Below, piece by piece: positions 9,029 to 16,730 of a DNA stretch of 64,000 bases. The stretch is from CAVVDY01 sp963815775 (GTDB lineage Bacteria > Acidobacteriota > Terriglobia > Terriglobales > Acidobacteriaceae), in NCBI GenBank assembly GCA_963815775.1, contig CAWFIB010000002.1:124001-188000 (forward strand), given 5' to 3'. A model generated the notes under the pieces. That model had not been told where the DNA came from. It saw only the letters and a program-made list of their open reading frames with translations, and made no database searches. Both the position numbers and the translations under genes were made by a program. Positions within the stretch are counted from its first letter, which is position 1. Each line of letters begins with the position of its first letter.

Positions 9029-9194
9029 GCCGCCCCTGAAGGGGCTCGGAAGGTTCTTTTTGACCGCCTGCCCAGCACTCCCGTGCTGGGCTCGAATTGT
9101 TCCGTCCGGTGGGCCAGTCGTCCCGCCTCTGAAGGGACTCCGGACTCATTCTGGAGAATCCGTTTCCCACGCCTGAAGGTGCGGGCTTCCACCC
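9029..9194. repeat. long direct repeat, copy 2
   Basis: Near-identical second copy of 8138-8302. It starts immediately after a CGGCACGGCTGAAGCCGTGCC palindrome (8995-9022) and ends 40 bp before the stop codon of the DUF1348 gene. Confidence 0.85.
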
Positions 9195-9234
9195 GAAGAC
9201 CGGTCACCCTGAAGGGTTTTCGACAGCAGGCGTA

Positions 9235-9717
9235 CTAGAGGCCCAGGTCGCTCAATCCCGGATGGTCATCAGGACGGCGGCCGAGCGGCCAGTGATATTT
9301 TCGCTCCGATTCGCTGATGGGAAGGTCGTTAATCGAGGCATGGCGCACGGCCATCAGCCCATCGTCATTGAACTCCCAATTTTCGTTGCCGTAGGAGCGA
9401 TACCAGTGGCCCGAGTCGTCGTGCCACTCGTAAGCGAAGCGCACGGCGATGCGGTTTGCGGTAAATGCCCATAGTTCTTTGATGAGGCGGTAATCCAGCT
9501 CTTTGGTCCATTTGCGGGAAAGGAAGGCGATGATCTGGTCGCGTCCGTTGACGAACTCGGAGCGGTTCCGCCAGCGTGAATCGAGGGAGTAGGCCAAGGC
9601 GACTTTGCCAGGGTCGCGACTGTTCCAGGCATCTTCGGCCAGGCGAACTTTTTGAATTGCAGTCTCGCGGGTGAAGGGAGGCAAAGGGGGCCGGGTTGGC
9701 ACAGTTGCGGTAGCCAT
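9235..9717 (-). CDS. DUF1348 / SnoaL-like (NTF2-fold) protein
   Basis: 160 aa. The sequence from residue 15 reads as the DUF1348 family: AEDAWNSRDP.KVALAYS.DS.WRNRSEF..GR..I..FL.RKW..EL.YRL.KELWAF..NRIAVRFAYEWHD, then WYRSYGNENWEF. This is an NTF2-like alpha+beta barrel with a pocket; the substrate of the family is not established. It lies downstream of the alcohol dehydrogenase on the same strand with a 69-bp gap, so the two could be co-transcribed. Confidence 0.85.
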   Translation of the reverse strand: MATATVPTRPPLPPFTRETAIQKVRLAEDAWNSRDPGKVALAYSLDSRWRNRSEFVNGRDQIIAFLSRKWTKELDYRLIKELWAFTANRIAVRFAYEWHDDSGHWYRSYGNENWEFNDDGLMAVRHASINDLPISESERKYHWPLGRRPDDHPGLSDLGL

Positions 9718-9786
9718 GATTTCTTCTCCTTCGTTGCAGGGAACTTCCAGCCCCTTACAGATTTACCGCTGAGTTGCCGGATGACT

Positions 9787-10821
9787 TCACATGGTCAGCA
9801 CGACGCGGAACTGGGCCTTGCCGCTCATCATGCGGGCGTAGGCTTCAGCCGCTTTCTCGAGAGGGTATGTCTCGATCATGGGTCGCACGCCCGTGAGCTC
9901 AGCAAAGCGCAGGGTGTCTTCGGAATCGGTGGGTATGCCCGACGCCCAGCCTGCAATCATCTTGCTGCCAAAGATCAACTGCGGCGGCGTGACCTCAATC
10001 GGGTCGAAGGTCGCACCGATCACCATGAGCTTGCCGTTGGGGCCCAGGCCGTCGATCAGCTCCGACATGGCTTTTGAGCTTGGAGCTGTCGCGAGGATGA
10101 CTTTTGCACCTCCCAGCTTCTGCAATTCCTGAGCTGCGTTGGTGGCCTGGCTGTCGATGTATACATGGGCTCCGAGCTTCCTGGCGAGGGCTGCGTTTTC
10201 GGACCCGCGCCCGATGGCCGCCACCTGGTACCCGCACTTATTGGCAAATTGAATTCCGAGGTGACCCAGGCCGCCGATGCCTTGGATCGCGACAAGGTCA
10301 CTGGGCATGGCGCCGCTGTGCCGCAGTGCGTTGAAGGTGGTAATGCCGGCACAAAGCAGTGGGGCTGCTTCGGCGTCGCTCAGGCTCTTGGGTACCGATA
10401 CGAGCGCGGAGACAGGAGCGATCATGTATTGCTGGTATCCACCGTCATAGCTGATACCGGGGACCTGCATGTTGACGCAGTTGATGAAGTCTCCGCGGCG
10501 GCACTGGAGACAGGTGCCATCGTGCCCACCATGCCACCCCACGCCAATGCGCTGTCCTTGTTTCCACTCGGAAACACCTGCACCAAGCTCATCGATGAGG
10601 CCTACCACTTCATGCCCGGGCACACGGGGGTACTGAATTCCGGGCATTAGCCCATCTTTTGTGAGCACATCACTGTGACAAACGCCACAAGCTTGCACCT
10701 TGATGCGGACCTGCCCTGCACCCGGCTTGGGAATCTCACGCTCGACAACCTCGAAATCCGCTCCGGCCTTTGGAACGGCCGCCACCTTCATGGTCGTCAC
10801 CTCCACTGCCGTCGTTGCCAT
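9787..10821 (-). CDS. zinc-dependent alcohol dehydrogenase (MDR superfamily)
   Basis: 344 aa. Catalytic-domain residues are visible: CGVCHSD (catalytic zinc Cys), GHEVVG (His-Glu) and the Rossmann motif GIGGLGHLGIQFA. The structural-zinc lobe reads HDGTC..CRRGDFINC, so the first of the usual four cysteines is replaced by Asp, as in some relatives. An NAD(P)H-dependent alcohol/aldehyde reductase of the AdhP/AdhA type is likely; the substrate cannot be told from sequence. The first ten residues (MATTAVEVTT) precede MKVAAV, so the start could also be the inner ATG. Confidence 0.88.
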   Translation of the reverse strand: MATTAVEVTTMKVAAVPKAGADFEVVEREIPKPGAGQVRIKVQACGVCHSDVLTKDGLMPGIQYPRVPGHEVVGLIDELGAGVSEWKQGQRIGVGWHGGHDGTCLQCRRGDFINCVNMQVPGISYDGGYQQYMIAPVSALVSVPKSLSDAEAAPLLCAGITTFNALRHSGAMPSDLVAIQGIGGLGHLGIQFANKCGYQVAAIGRGSENAALARKLGAHVYIDSQATNAAQELQKLGGAKVILATAPSSKAMSELIDGLGPNGKLMVIGATFDPIEVTPPQLIFGSKMIAGWASGIPTDSEDTLRFAELTGVRPMIETYPLEKAAEAYARMMSGKAQFRVVLTM

Positions 10822-11028
10822 AAATCCTCCTATGAATTCTGGGCGATGGTTGAGAAATAGCTACTGCGAGTGGCGAATGGGTCTGCCACGGTTTTCTTGC
10901 CAAATGACTGCCTGGAAGAACCCGCCGAGCAAAGAGTTGTTTTGCCCGGCATGCCTTCCTGCCACTGCCTCGGCAAGATGCGCAAATCGGGGCGGCGGTC
11001 GCAAGACAAATTACAAATTCATGGGGAT

Positions 11029-11553
11029 TTAGGATTTGCGGCTGCGGGCGATGGCCTCGCGGGCTTCCTTGTCGGCAGTGCGGCGGCGCTCGGTCTCGCG
11101 CTTGTCCCAAGTCTGCTTGCCCTTGGCGACAGCCAGCTCGACCTTCACCCGGCCATTGCGGAAGTACAGACGTGTGGGGACCAGCGTGAGGCCCTTCTGT
11201 TGGGTCTTGCCTATCAGCTTGTGGAGCTCGTGTTTGTGCACGAGCAGCTTCCGGGTGCGCACCGGCTCATGGTTGAAGATGTTGCCATGCTCGTACTCGC
11301 CGATGTGCGCATTGATCAGCCAAAGCTCGCCGTCTTTGACCAGGCCGTAGGCGTCCTTCAGGTTGGCACGCCCGGCGCGAATGGACTTCACCTCGGTGCC
11401 GCGCAGGGCGATGCCGGCCTCAAGCTTTTCCAGCAGGAAGTAGTTGTGCGAAGCGGCGCGGTTCTGGGAAGCATCGCGCTCGCCGCTGGAGGTAGGATCG
11501 CGGCGGGTCGCCTTGGGCTTCTCGGTAACGGTAGATTGAGGTTGGCGGGCCAT
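11029..11553 (-). CDS. smpB: SsrA-binding protein SmpB
   Basis: 174 aa from the chosen ATG at 11553. A 23-codon upstream extension in frame has no family support and is left out. SmpB binds tmRNA and is needed for trans-translation of stalled ribosomes. The family core is clear: A(S)HNYFLLE..EAGI.LRGTEVKSIRAG..NL.D.Y, then HIGEYEHGN and R.RKLL.HK.E, ending with the basic tail RRRTADKEAREAIARS. The N-terminal 25 residues are polar and longer than in E. coli. No ssrA gene is visible nearby. Confidence 0.93.
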   Translation of the reverse strand: MARQPQSTVTEKPKATRRDPTSSGERDASQNRAASHNYFLLEKLEAGIALRGTEVKSIRAGRANLKDAYGLVKDGELWLINAHIGEYEHGNIFNHEPVRTRKLLVHKHELHKLIGKTQQKGLTLVPTRLYFRNGRVKVELAVAKGKQTWDKRETERRRTADKEAREAIARSRKS

Positions 11554-11975
11554 AAGGTTCGACGATAAGCGAGCGCGGTCTTGCGGGATACGCGCCGTCC
11601 CCGAGGACTTGGTGATTCTCAACCGCCCATAAAGACTGCGCTGCGCCTCGGTCCTGAACTATTCTTGCACGCCCTGCGGGCTCAGGATTGAGCGACGTAG
11701 CGAGTTAGGCGCCTCGCCAGGTCGTAACTGGGACGGAGCCACCGAAGGTAACGCTTTGTATGCTAACACGTGCTTAACAAAGGCACATTGGCATGACTGG
11801 GAGTGCTATAATCGCGCCGATTTCACCTTTTTAATCTGCGAGGAGTGGCGCGCGTTGCGCGAGCGACGTATGCTCACTTATTGCAGGCACTGAAGTCTGA
11901 AACGACAGGCCCGAATCCCGCCCTTCAGCACCGCGACGCGGGGTCCGGAAATGTTCCAGAATCATAAGGATTGGA
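11554..11975. promoter_or_regulatory. smpB-secretin divergent intergenic region
   Basis: 422 bp. A TATAAT hexamer at about 11809-11814 and the ribosome binding site AAGGAT just before 11976 mark the secretin side, leaving a leader of about 160 nt. An inverted repeat GCTTTGT...ACAAAGGC lies at about 11751-11785. The rest has no recognisable gene, tRNA or riboswitch. Confidence 0.4.
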
Positions 11976-14327
11976 ATGAAACGGGTCACCCGCGTCCTGG
12001 CTGTGCTGCTGATTTTCACGACTGCAGCAATGGCCGCCGACAAAGCCAAGCAATTTTTCAAACAAGGCCTCGCAGCCGAGAGCCGGCTGGCCTACGTCGA
12101 CGCCTACAATTTCTACCATCAGGCCTACGACCTCAAGCCTGACGACCTCACCTATCGGGCTTCGTTCGAACGCGTGCGCTTCCTGGCGGCGGCGTCTCTG
12201 GTGCATCAGGGAGAGTTGCTGGTCAACAGCGGCAAATTGCAGGAGGCCCTGACCGACTTCGAGCGGGCGCTGGGGATCGATCCCTCGAGCTTTATCGCGC
12301 AACAGGAAGCAAACAAAGTAAGAACCATGCTGCTGAAGGAGCAGAAGGAGAAGGAGGGGACTGCTCCGCCACCGACTCCGGCCTCTGAGCTGACCAAGCG
12401 CATGGAGGAGGCGACCGGTCCGGTTGAGCTGGCGCCAATTTCCAACACGCCAATCACGTTGAAGCTAAGCGAGGACAGCAAGACCGTCTATGAATCGATT
12501 GGAAAGCTGGCGGGCATTAATGTGCTTTTCGATCCCGATTACACTTCGCGCCGCATCCGGGTCGACCTGAACGGCGTAACCCTGGAGCAGGCGCTGGAGA
12601 TCGCGGCGCTAGAGTCCAAGACCTTCTGGCGTCCAGTGACTCCCAACACAATCTTTGTGGCGGCCGATACGCCCGCCAAGCGCAAAGAGCTGGAACAGAG
12701 CGTCATCCGCACCTTCTACCTCGAGAACCTCTCGCAGCCGAACGAACTACAGGACCTGGTCAATATTCTCCGCACTCTTCTAGATACCCAGCGTCTGCAG
12801 CAGTTCCCTTCGCAGCAGGCTATCGTGGTGCGGGGCACGCCGGACCAGATCGCGATGGCGGAAAAGCTGATCGACGATCTCGACAAGTCGCGTCCGGAAG
12901 TGGTGGTGGAAGTGGTGATCATGCAGGTGCAGCGCAACAAGCTGATTAACCTGGGAATTCAGCCGCCATCGTCCGCTTCAGCCTCACTGATCGACAACAA
13001 CAGCACGACGACGTCGGCCACCGGCACCAATGTTGGAACCGGGAACGGCACGGTGTCCACTACCACGGGAGCCAGCACCGGCTCGATCAATCTGAACACT
13101 CTGGCGCACCTGAACGCGACCAACTTCCAGGTGACGGTAGGCGCTGCCACGGCGTACTTCCTGTACACCGACAGTACGTCGAAGATCCTGCAGCAGCCGC
13201 AGATACGTGCGCTTGACGGACAGAAGGCCTCGCTCAAGCTCGGCCAGCGCGTGCCGGTGGCGACCGGTTCGTTCCAGCCCGGCATCGGCGGCGTCGGCAT
13301 CAACCCGCTGGTGAATACGCAGTTCAATTACATCGACGTCGGCGTCAACGTCGATATCACGCCGCATGTTCACGGCCTCAACGAAGTGACCTTGAAGGTG
13401 GCAATGGACATTTCGGCGGTCGATTCGTACCAGAACATTGGCGGCATTCAGCAGCCGGTGATCGGCCAGCGCAAGATTGAGCAGGAAATCCGCCTGAAGG
13501 AAGGCGAAGCCAACATTATGGGCGGGATCCTGGAGGAGACCGATACCAAGAACCTGCAAGGCATTCCAGGGCTGGCGCAGATACCGTTCTTCAAATACCT
13601 GTTCTCGAACACGCAGAAGCAGCGTCAGGACAATGAGTTAGTGTTTATGCTGGTGCCGCACATTGTGCGGGCGCAGGAGATCAGCGCCAACAATACCAAG
13701 GCGATCGACGTCGGCACCGCCAACGTGATTCAGTTGCGCCGGCCAAGCATTCTTCCGGAGACAACCCAGGTGACCAATTCGCCGGGGGTGGCGGCGCAGC
13801 AAGGCGGCTCGCAAGTACCTCCGGCGCAGCCGCCGGCAACGCAGCCTCAGACCGGCGTACCGCAGTCGCAAAACTCACCGCAGGAGCAGTCGCCGGCATC
13901 CGCTCCTCAGGGCAGCGCGATCGTGAGCTTCGATCCTGCCAACCTGAATCAGTCGGTGGGCTCGACCTTCACCGTCAACGTAAGCCTGGTCGGGGCCCAG
14001 AACGTGTATTCGGTCCCGCTGCAGATTACCTATAATCCAAGTGTGCTGCAGCTACTGAATGTTTCCAACGGGCCGCTGCTGGAGCAGGATGGGCAGCCGG
14101 TGGCGCTGGTACACCGTGACGATGCCATGGCCGGAATTGTGCAACTCACGGCCTCACGTCCGCCGGGAGCAGCGGGAGTGTCGGGGAACGGCTCCGTTTT
14201 CACGCTAACTTTCCAAGCCAAGGCCGCAGGACAATCGACGCTGAGCATCAATCGCGCGCAGTTGAAGGACGCGTCGATGCAGACATTGCCTGCCAGCGGA
14301 TCGCAGGCGGTTGTGACCGTCCACTGA
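11976..14327 (+). CDS. secretin with N-terminal TPRs and C-terminal cohesin-like domain
   Basis: 783 aa outer-membrane channel of the type II secretion/type IV pilus secretin superfamily. Order: signal peptide (1-21, cleavage after AMA); TPR-like helices with a Gly/Asp repeat (about 30-120); STN/N0 domain (about 145-230, VLFDPDYTSRRIRVDLNG); N1-type domain (250-310); secretin core ending in the signature around GIPGLAQIPFFKYLFSN...ELVFMLVPHIVR (about 430-570); a Gln/Pro linker (600-645); and a cohesin-type beta sandwich (about 648-783). The two following pseudopilin genes support a pilus- or T2SS-like machine. The cohesin-like tail is unusual for E. coli-type secretins but seems characteristic of this lineage. 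Confidence 0.88.
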   Translation: MKRVTRVLAVLLIFTTAAMAADKAKQFFKQGLAAESRLAYVDAYNFYHQAYDLKPDDLTYRASFERVRFLAAASLVHQGELLVNSGKLQEALTDFERALGIDPSSFIAQQEANKVRTMLLKEQKEKEGTAPPPTPASELTKRMEEATGPVELAPISNTPITLKLSEDSKTVYESIGKLAGINVLFDPDYTSRRIRVDLNGVTLEQALEIAALESKTFWRPVTPNTIFVAADTPAKRKELEQSVIRTFYLENLSQPNELQDLVNILRTLLDTQRLQQFPSQQAIVVRGTPDQIAMAEKLIDDLDKSRPEVVVEVVIMQVQRNKLINLGIQPPSSASASLIDNNSTTTSATGTNVGTGNGTVSTTTGASTGSINLNTLAHLNATNFQVTVGAATAYFLYTDSTSKILQQPQIRALDGQKASLKLGQRVPVATGSFQPGIGGVGINPLVNTQFNYIDVGVNVDITPHVHGLNEVTLKVAMDISAVDSYQNIGGIQQPVIGQRKIEQEIRLKEGEANIMGGILEETDTKNLQGIPGLAQIPFFKYLFSNTQKQRQDNELVFMLVPHIVRAQEISANNTKAIDVGTANVIQLRRPSILPETTQVTNSPGVAAQQGGSQVPPAQPPATQPQTGVPQSQNSPQEQSPASAPQGSAIVSFDPANLNQSVGSTFTVNVSLVGAQNVYSVPLQITYNPSVLQLLNVSNGPLLEQDGQPVALVHRDDAMAGIVQLTASRPPGAAGVSGNGSVFTLTFQAKAAGQSTLSINRAQLKDASMQTLPASGSQAVVTVH

Positions 14328-14421
14328 GCCATTCGTCTAACAAGAGAGCGGCGGGCCGCGGCCAGGGCGCCGTGCCCCCAGGCGAGTTTTGTGCCGCGCA
14401 ACCGGGTCTAGAATATTTGTA

Positions 14422-14928
14422 GTGAGTAAACGCTTCTTACAATCTGCTGGTGCTTCGGGCGGGCCTTCCGCGGGAAGCGCGCGACGCGTCGGCACCGGCT
14501 TCAGCTTGATCGAACTGATCGTCGCGATGACGATCCTGTCGATTCTGACGGCCGCGGCCGTGCCGGTGGTGCGAGTCACTATCGAACGCAGTAAGGAGCG
14601 CGAATTACGCCGCGACCTGTGGGAGATGCGCGACGCCATCGACCGCTACAAGGATGCTGCCGATCGCGGCGCCTTTCAAGTGAAGCTCGACAGCCAGGGC
14701 TATCCCCCGGACCTGGATACGCTGGTGAAGGGCGTCGATTCCAACGGCAAGAAGCTGCGATTTCTGCGGCGCATTCCCGTCGACCCGATGACCGGCAAGA
14801 CCGAATGGGGACTGCGCTCGATGCAGGATGATCCCGACTCCAACTCATGGGGCGGGCAAAATGTCTTCGACGTGTACAGCAAGTCGGAAGGCACCGGGCT
14901 GGACGGTACGAAGTACAAGACCTGGTGA
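14422..14928 (+). CDS. type II secretion/type IV pseudopilin (GspG-like), first copy
   Basis: 168 aa from a GTG at 14422; a TTG at 14389 would add 11 residues. The prepilin signature is clear: a basic leader ending in TG, then FSLIELIVAMTILSILTAAAVPVV, with predicted cleavage G/F and the conserved Glu at +5. The remainder (RDLWEMRDAIDRYKDAADRG...LDTLVKG.......RIPVDPMTGK.EWGLRS.QDD) matches the GspG core. It lies 94 bp after the secretin and before a second pseudopilin, forming one probable operon. Confidence 0.85.
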   Translation: MSKRFLQSAGASGGPSAGSARRVGTGFSLIELIVAMTILSILTAAAVPVVRVTIERSKERELRRDLWEMRDAIDRYKDAADRGAFQVKLDSQGYPPDLDTLVKGVDSNGKKLRFLRRIPVDPMTGKTEWGLRSMQDDPDSNSWGGQNVFDVYSKSEGTGLDGTKYKTW

Positions 14929-14931
14929 GGA

Positions 14932-15031
14932 TTGAAGGGGCACGCCTGAAGGCGTGCCGAATCGGTAGCCTTGAAGGGGCGCAGCTCTAGCTGCGCCGAG
15001 AAGATCGAATCAGACCCGGGGCTTTAGCCCC
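14932..15031. repeat. two REP-like palindromes and a GGGGC hairpin between pseudopilin genes
   Basis: TTGAAGGGGC-ACGCCTGAAGGCGT-GCC at 14932-14958 and TTGAAGGGGC-GCAGCTCTAGCTGC-GCC at 14971-14997 are two direct-orientation members of the TTGAAGGGGC-palindrome family. GGGGCTTTAGCCCC follows at 15018-15031. They begin 4 bp after the stop codon of the upstream gene and may modulate readthrough or mRNA stability. Confidence 0.8.
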
Positions 15032-15055
15032 TGAGATCTGGTCGCTATATTGCAA

Positions 15056-15454
15056 ATGACTCGACGCTTTCGCCAACGCGGTTTCACTCTCATCGAGCTG
15101 ATGGTGGTCATCAGCATCATCGTCATCCTCATGTCGCTAGCGATCCCGCGTTACCAGGCTTCGATCCTGCGGGCACGCGAGACGGTGCTGAAAGACGACC
15201 TCTACACCATGCGTTCGGTCATCGATGAATACACGCTGGACAAGCAGAAGGCGCCGCAAACGCTGCAAGACCTGGTGGATGCCGGATACATCAAGCAACT
15301 TCCGAAAGATCCTTTCACCAACGTACGTGATTCATGGGTGCCGGTACAGGATGACTCGCTCATGTCTCCCGATCAGACCGAGCCCGGAATTATCGACGTA
15401 CACAGCGGCAGCGACCTGAACTCCAGCGAGGGCACGGCGTACAACACGTGGTAA
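15056..15454 (+). CDS. type II secretion pseudopilin (GspG-like), second copy
   Basis: 132 aa from the ATG at 15056. Leader TRRFRQRG then FTLIELMVVISIIVILMSLAIP, a class III signal peptide with Glu at +5, followed by the GspG fold: L..DLYTMRSVIDEYTLDKQKAPQTLQDLVDAGYI..LPKDPFT. It is a paralogue of the gene before it. Major and minor pseudopilins often occur in such tandem pairs. The two-codon longer TTG start at 15050 is less likely. Confidence 0.88.
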   Translation: MTRRFRQRGFTLIELMVVISIIVILMSLAIPRYQASILRARETVLKDDLYTMRSVIDEYTLDKQKAPQTLQDLVDAGYIKQLPKDPFTNVRDSWVPVQDDSLMSPDQTEPGIIDVHSGSDLNSSEGTAYNTW

Positions 15455-15459
15455 GCGCT

Positions 15460-15581
15460 GCGAGCCCTCAGCTATCAGCCCTCAGCTACCAGCACGTTAA
15501 CGACTTCTGATTGATCAAGCTGGTGGGTGCCGGAAGCAAATAACACCCGCGCCGCTGACGGCTGAAAGCTGACAGCTCGCT
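15460..15581. repeat. inverted pair of heptamer arrays (xxTCAGC units)
   Basis: Left arm 15460-15494 has units ending in CAGC (CCTCAGC, TATCAGC, CCTCAGC, TACCAGC). Right arm 15554-15581 reads GCTGACG, GCTGAAA, GCTGACA, GCTCGCT, the complement of the same series. Both arms start outermost with GCGAGC. The right arm ends at the base before the trmO stop codon. The loop is about 60 bp. Confidence 0.85.
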
Positions 15582-16046
15582 TTACTTTTCCTTCCGCGCC
15601 TCAGCCTCCGCCAGCCAGCCGCGACGCAGCTTCTCTTCCGGAACACTCGACAGATAGGGCTTGATATCGAGAATTGGTGTGCCGTCGAGCATATCGACGC
15701 CGCGCACCCGCAGACGGCGGCCGTCGCGGCCCAGCAACTCGACCGCGGTGAGAGCAATCGGATTCGGGCGTCGCGGGGAGCGCGTGGCAAAAACACCGTG
15801 CTCGCGGTCATCGCAAGGCGGTTTGCCGCACAGTTCGAAGCCCTCGGATCGGTCGAAGACCCAGACGATGATCAGGTGGGAGAAGCCTTCGATGTCCTTC
15901 AGGCCAGGCTCGAACTCCGGCAGGATTTCAAGCTCGCCTTCGGCGTCGTGCTTTGCGCCCAGGCCTTTGGGAACCTGGCTGGTGCTGGCGTAAGGGCTGC
16001 GAACATAACCGATGGGCTTAGGGATGAACAGGGTTTGAGTTGCCAC
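15582..16046 (-). CDS. trmO: tRNA m6t6A37 methyltransferase TrmO (YaeB/TsaA family)
   Basis: 154 aa, length typical of the compact bacterial form. Signature HGVFATRSPRRPNPIALTAVELL is present, with the N-terminal IGYVRSPY and D-G-TPILDIKPYL near the end. TrmO uses S-adenosylmethionine to methylate the N6 of threonylcarbamoyladenosine at tRNA position 37. It is transcribed divergently from brnTA, and the brn operator lies 40 bp upstream of this start, so the two promoters may interfere. Confidence 0.92.
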   Translation of the reverse strand: MATQTLFIPKPIGYVRSPYASTSQVPKGLGAKHDAEGELEILPEFEPGLKDIEGFSHLIIVWVFDRSEGFELCGKPPCDDREHGVFATRSPRRPNPIALTAVELLGRDGRRLRVRGVDMLDGTPILDIKPYLSSVPEEKLRRGWLAEAEARKEK

Positions 16047-16086
16047 AGGGAAATAGTACGCCGGGCAAATCCAGGGGCCTTGTTTG

Positions 16087-16108
16087 TAGCTACAATATAG
16101 CTACAATA
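16087..16108. promoter_or_regulatory. candidate BrnA operator: tandem TAGCTACAATA
   Basis: Two perfect 11-bp direct copies, TAGCTACAATA at 16087-16097 and 16098-16108, each with a palindromic TAGCTA half. The spacing of one helical turn is what a ribbon-helix-helix repressor dimer pair would bind. It lies 38 bp upstream of brnT and 40 bp upstream of the divergent trmO, overlapping any -10 element (TACAAT resembles one). Confidence 0.65.
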
Positions 16109-16146
16109 GAGAAAGCGCATTTCAAGGGCTCACTGGGCGGGCAGAC

Positions 16147-16446
16147 GTGGAATTTCTATGGGACGACGCGAATCGGGGCCACATCGCGGAACGTGTGGTG
16201 GGTCCCCACGAGGCCGAACAGGTCCTGCTCAATGAGCCGTTCGATGTGGCTGTGCAGATACGGAATGGTGAAGAGCGCACCATCCAGGTTGGGGAAACGG
16301 ACGCAGGTCGCATCCTCGTCGTTATCACCACATGGCGTCGCGAAAAGCTCAGAGTGGTGACCGCCTTTTCAGCTAATAAGAAATTGAGGAAGCTGTATGC
16401 GCAATTCCAGAGAGAAAGCCAAGGTGGAGGAGCTGAAGACTCCTAA
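16147..16446 (+). CDS. brnT: BrnT-family ribonuclease toxin
   Basis: 99 aa from a GTG. BrnT features: opening EFLWDDAN..HI..., central GPHEAEQVLLN.PFDV, then R.IQVGETDAGRILVVITTWR and the closing LRVVTAFSANKKLRKLY. BrnT is a RelE-fold ribonuclease that arrests translation and is neutralised by BrnA. The last 50 bp overlap brnA in another frame, the usual translational coupling. The module looks intact. Confidence 0.87.
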   Translation: MEFLWDDANRGHIAERVVGPHEAEQVLLNEPFDVAVQIRNGEERTIQVGETDAGRILVVITTWRREKLRVVTAFSANKKLRKLYAQFQRESQGGGAEDS

Positions 16447-16714
16447 GTTTGCCAACGAGGCGGAAGAAGCTAGCTGGTGGGCCAGCCACCAGGACGAAAT
16501 CGCAGCAACCATGCAAAGGGCTGCCGCGAAGGGACGCCTAGGGCGAGGCTCGACGGCGCGAAAAGGGACGACACCAACGACCACAATCCGCCTCGCCCCC
16601 GAGGACATCTCCCGCGCCCGGGAGCAGGCGGAACGGAAAGGGTTGCGCTACCAGACGTATCTCAAGATGCTGCTTCGGGAGGCATTGCTTGCGGAGGAAC
16701 GTAAGGCCGGATAA
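16397..16714 (+). CDS. brnA: BrnA-family antitoxin (ribbon-helix-helix)
   Basis: 105 aa. The N-terminal KTPKFANEAEEASWWASHQDE is the recognisable BrnA motif; the C-terminal half TTTIRLAPEDISRAREQAERKGLRYQTYLKMLLREAL is a CopG-type ribbon-helix-helix DNA-binding domain. It neutralises BrnT and represses its own operon, presumably through the TAGCTACAATA repeats. It ends 16 bp before the convergent argS stop codon. Confidence 0.87.
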   Translation: MRNSREKAKVEELKTPKFANEAEEASWWASHQDEIAATMQRAAAKGRLGRGSTARKGTTPTTTIRLAPEDISRAREQAERKGLRYQTYLKMLLREALLAEERKAG

Positions 16715-16730
16715 TGGGCGGCTGGTGGCC

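Larger units (their letters stand above)
7334..9234. repeat. 1.9-kb gene-free region packed with palindromic repeats
   Basis: No credible gene. 7375-7402 is a decayed heptamer array (TAGCTGG, CGGCTTG, TAGCTCG, CGGCCTC). 7540-7660 is an AT-rich tract with several CAAGATTTT motifs, then a G-run and GGTACCCCC. 7700-8130 holds palindromes such as GAGCCCCTGCCGGGGCTC and GGGCCTGAAGGCCC. 8138-9194 contains a long direct repeat pair and a tandem array (listed separately). 8995-9022 is one copy of the CGGCACGGCTGAAGCCGTGCC element. Open frames here, such as 8310-8660 and 8530-8946, are products of the repeats. Confidence 0.8.

Noticed and set aside
11640..11800. tmRNA or riboswitch next to smpB
   Set aside because: No tRNA-like ends, no tag reading frame and no conserved riboswitch core could be traced; only a short inverted repeat is present.
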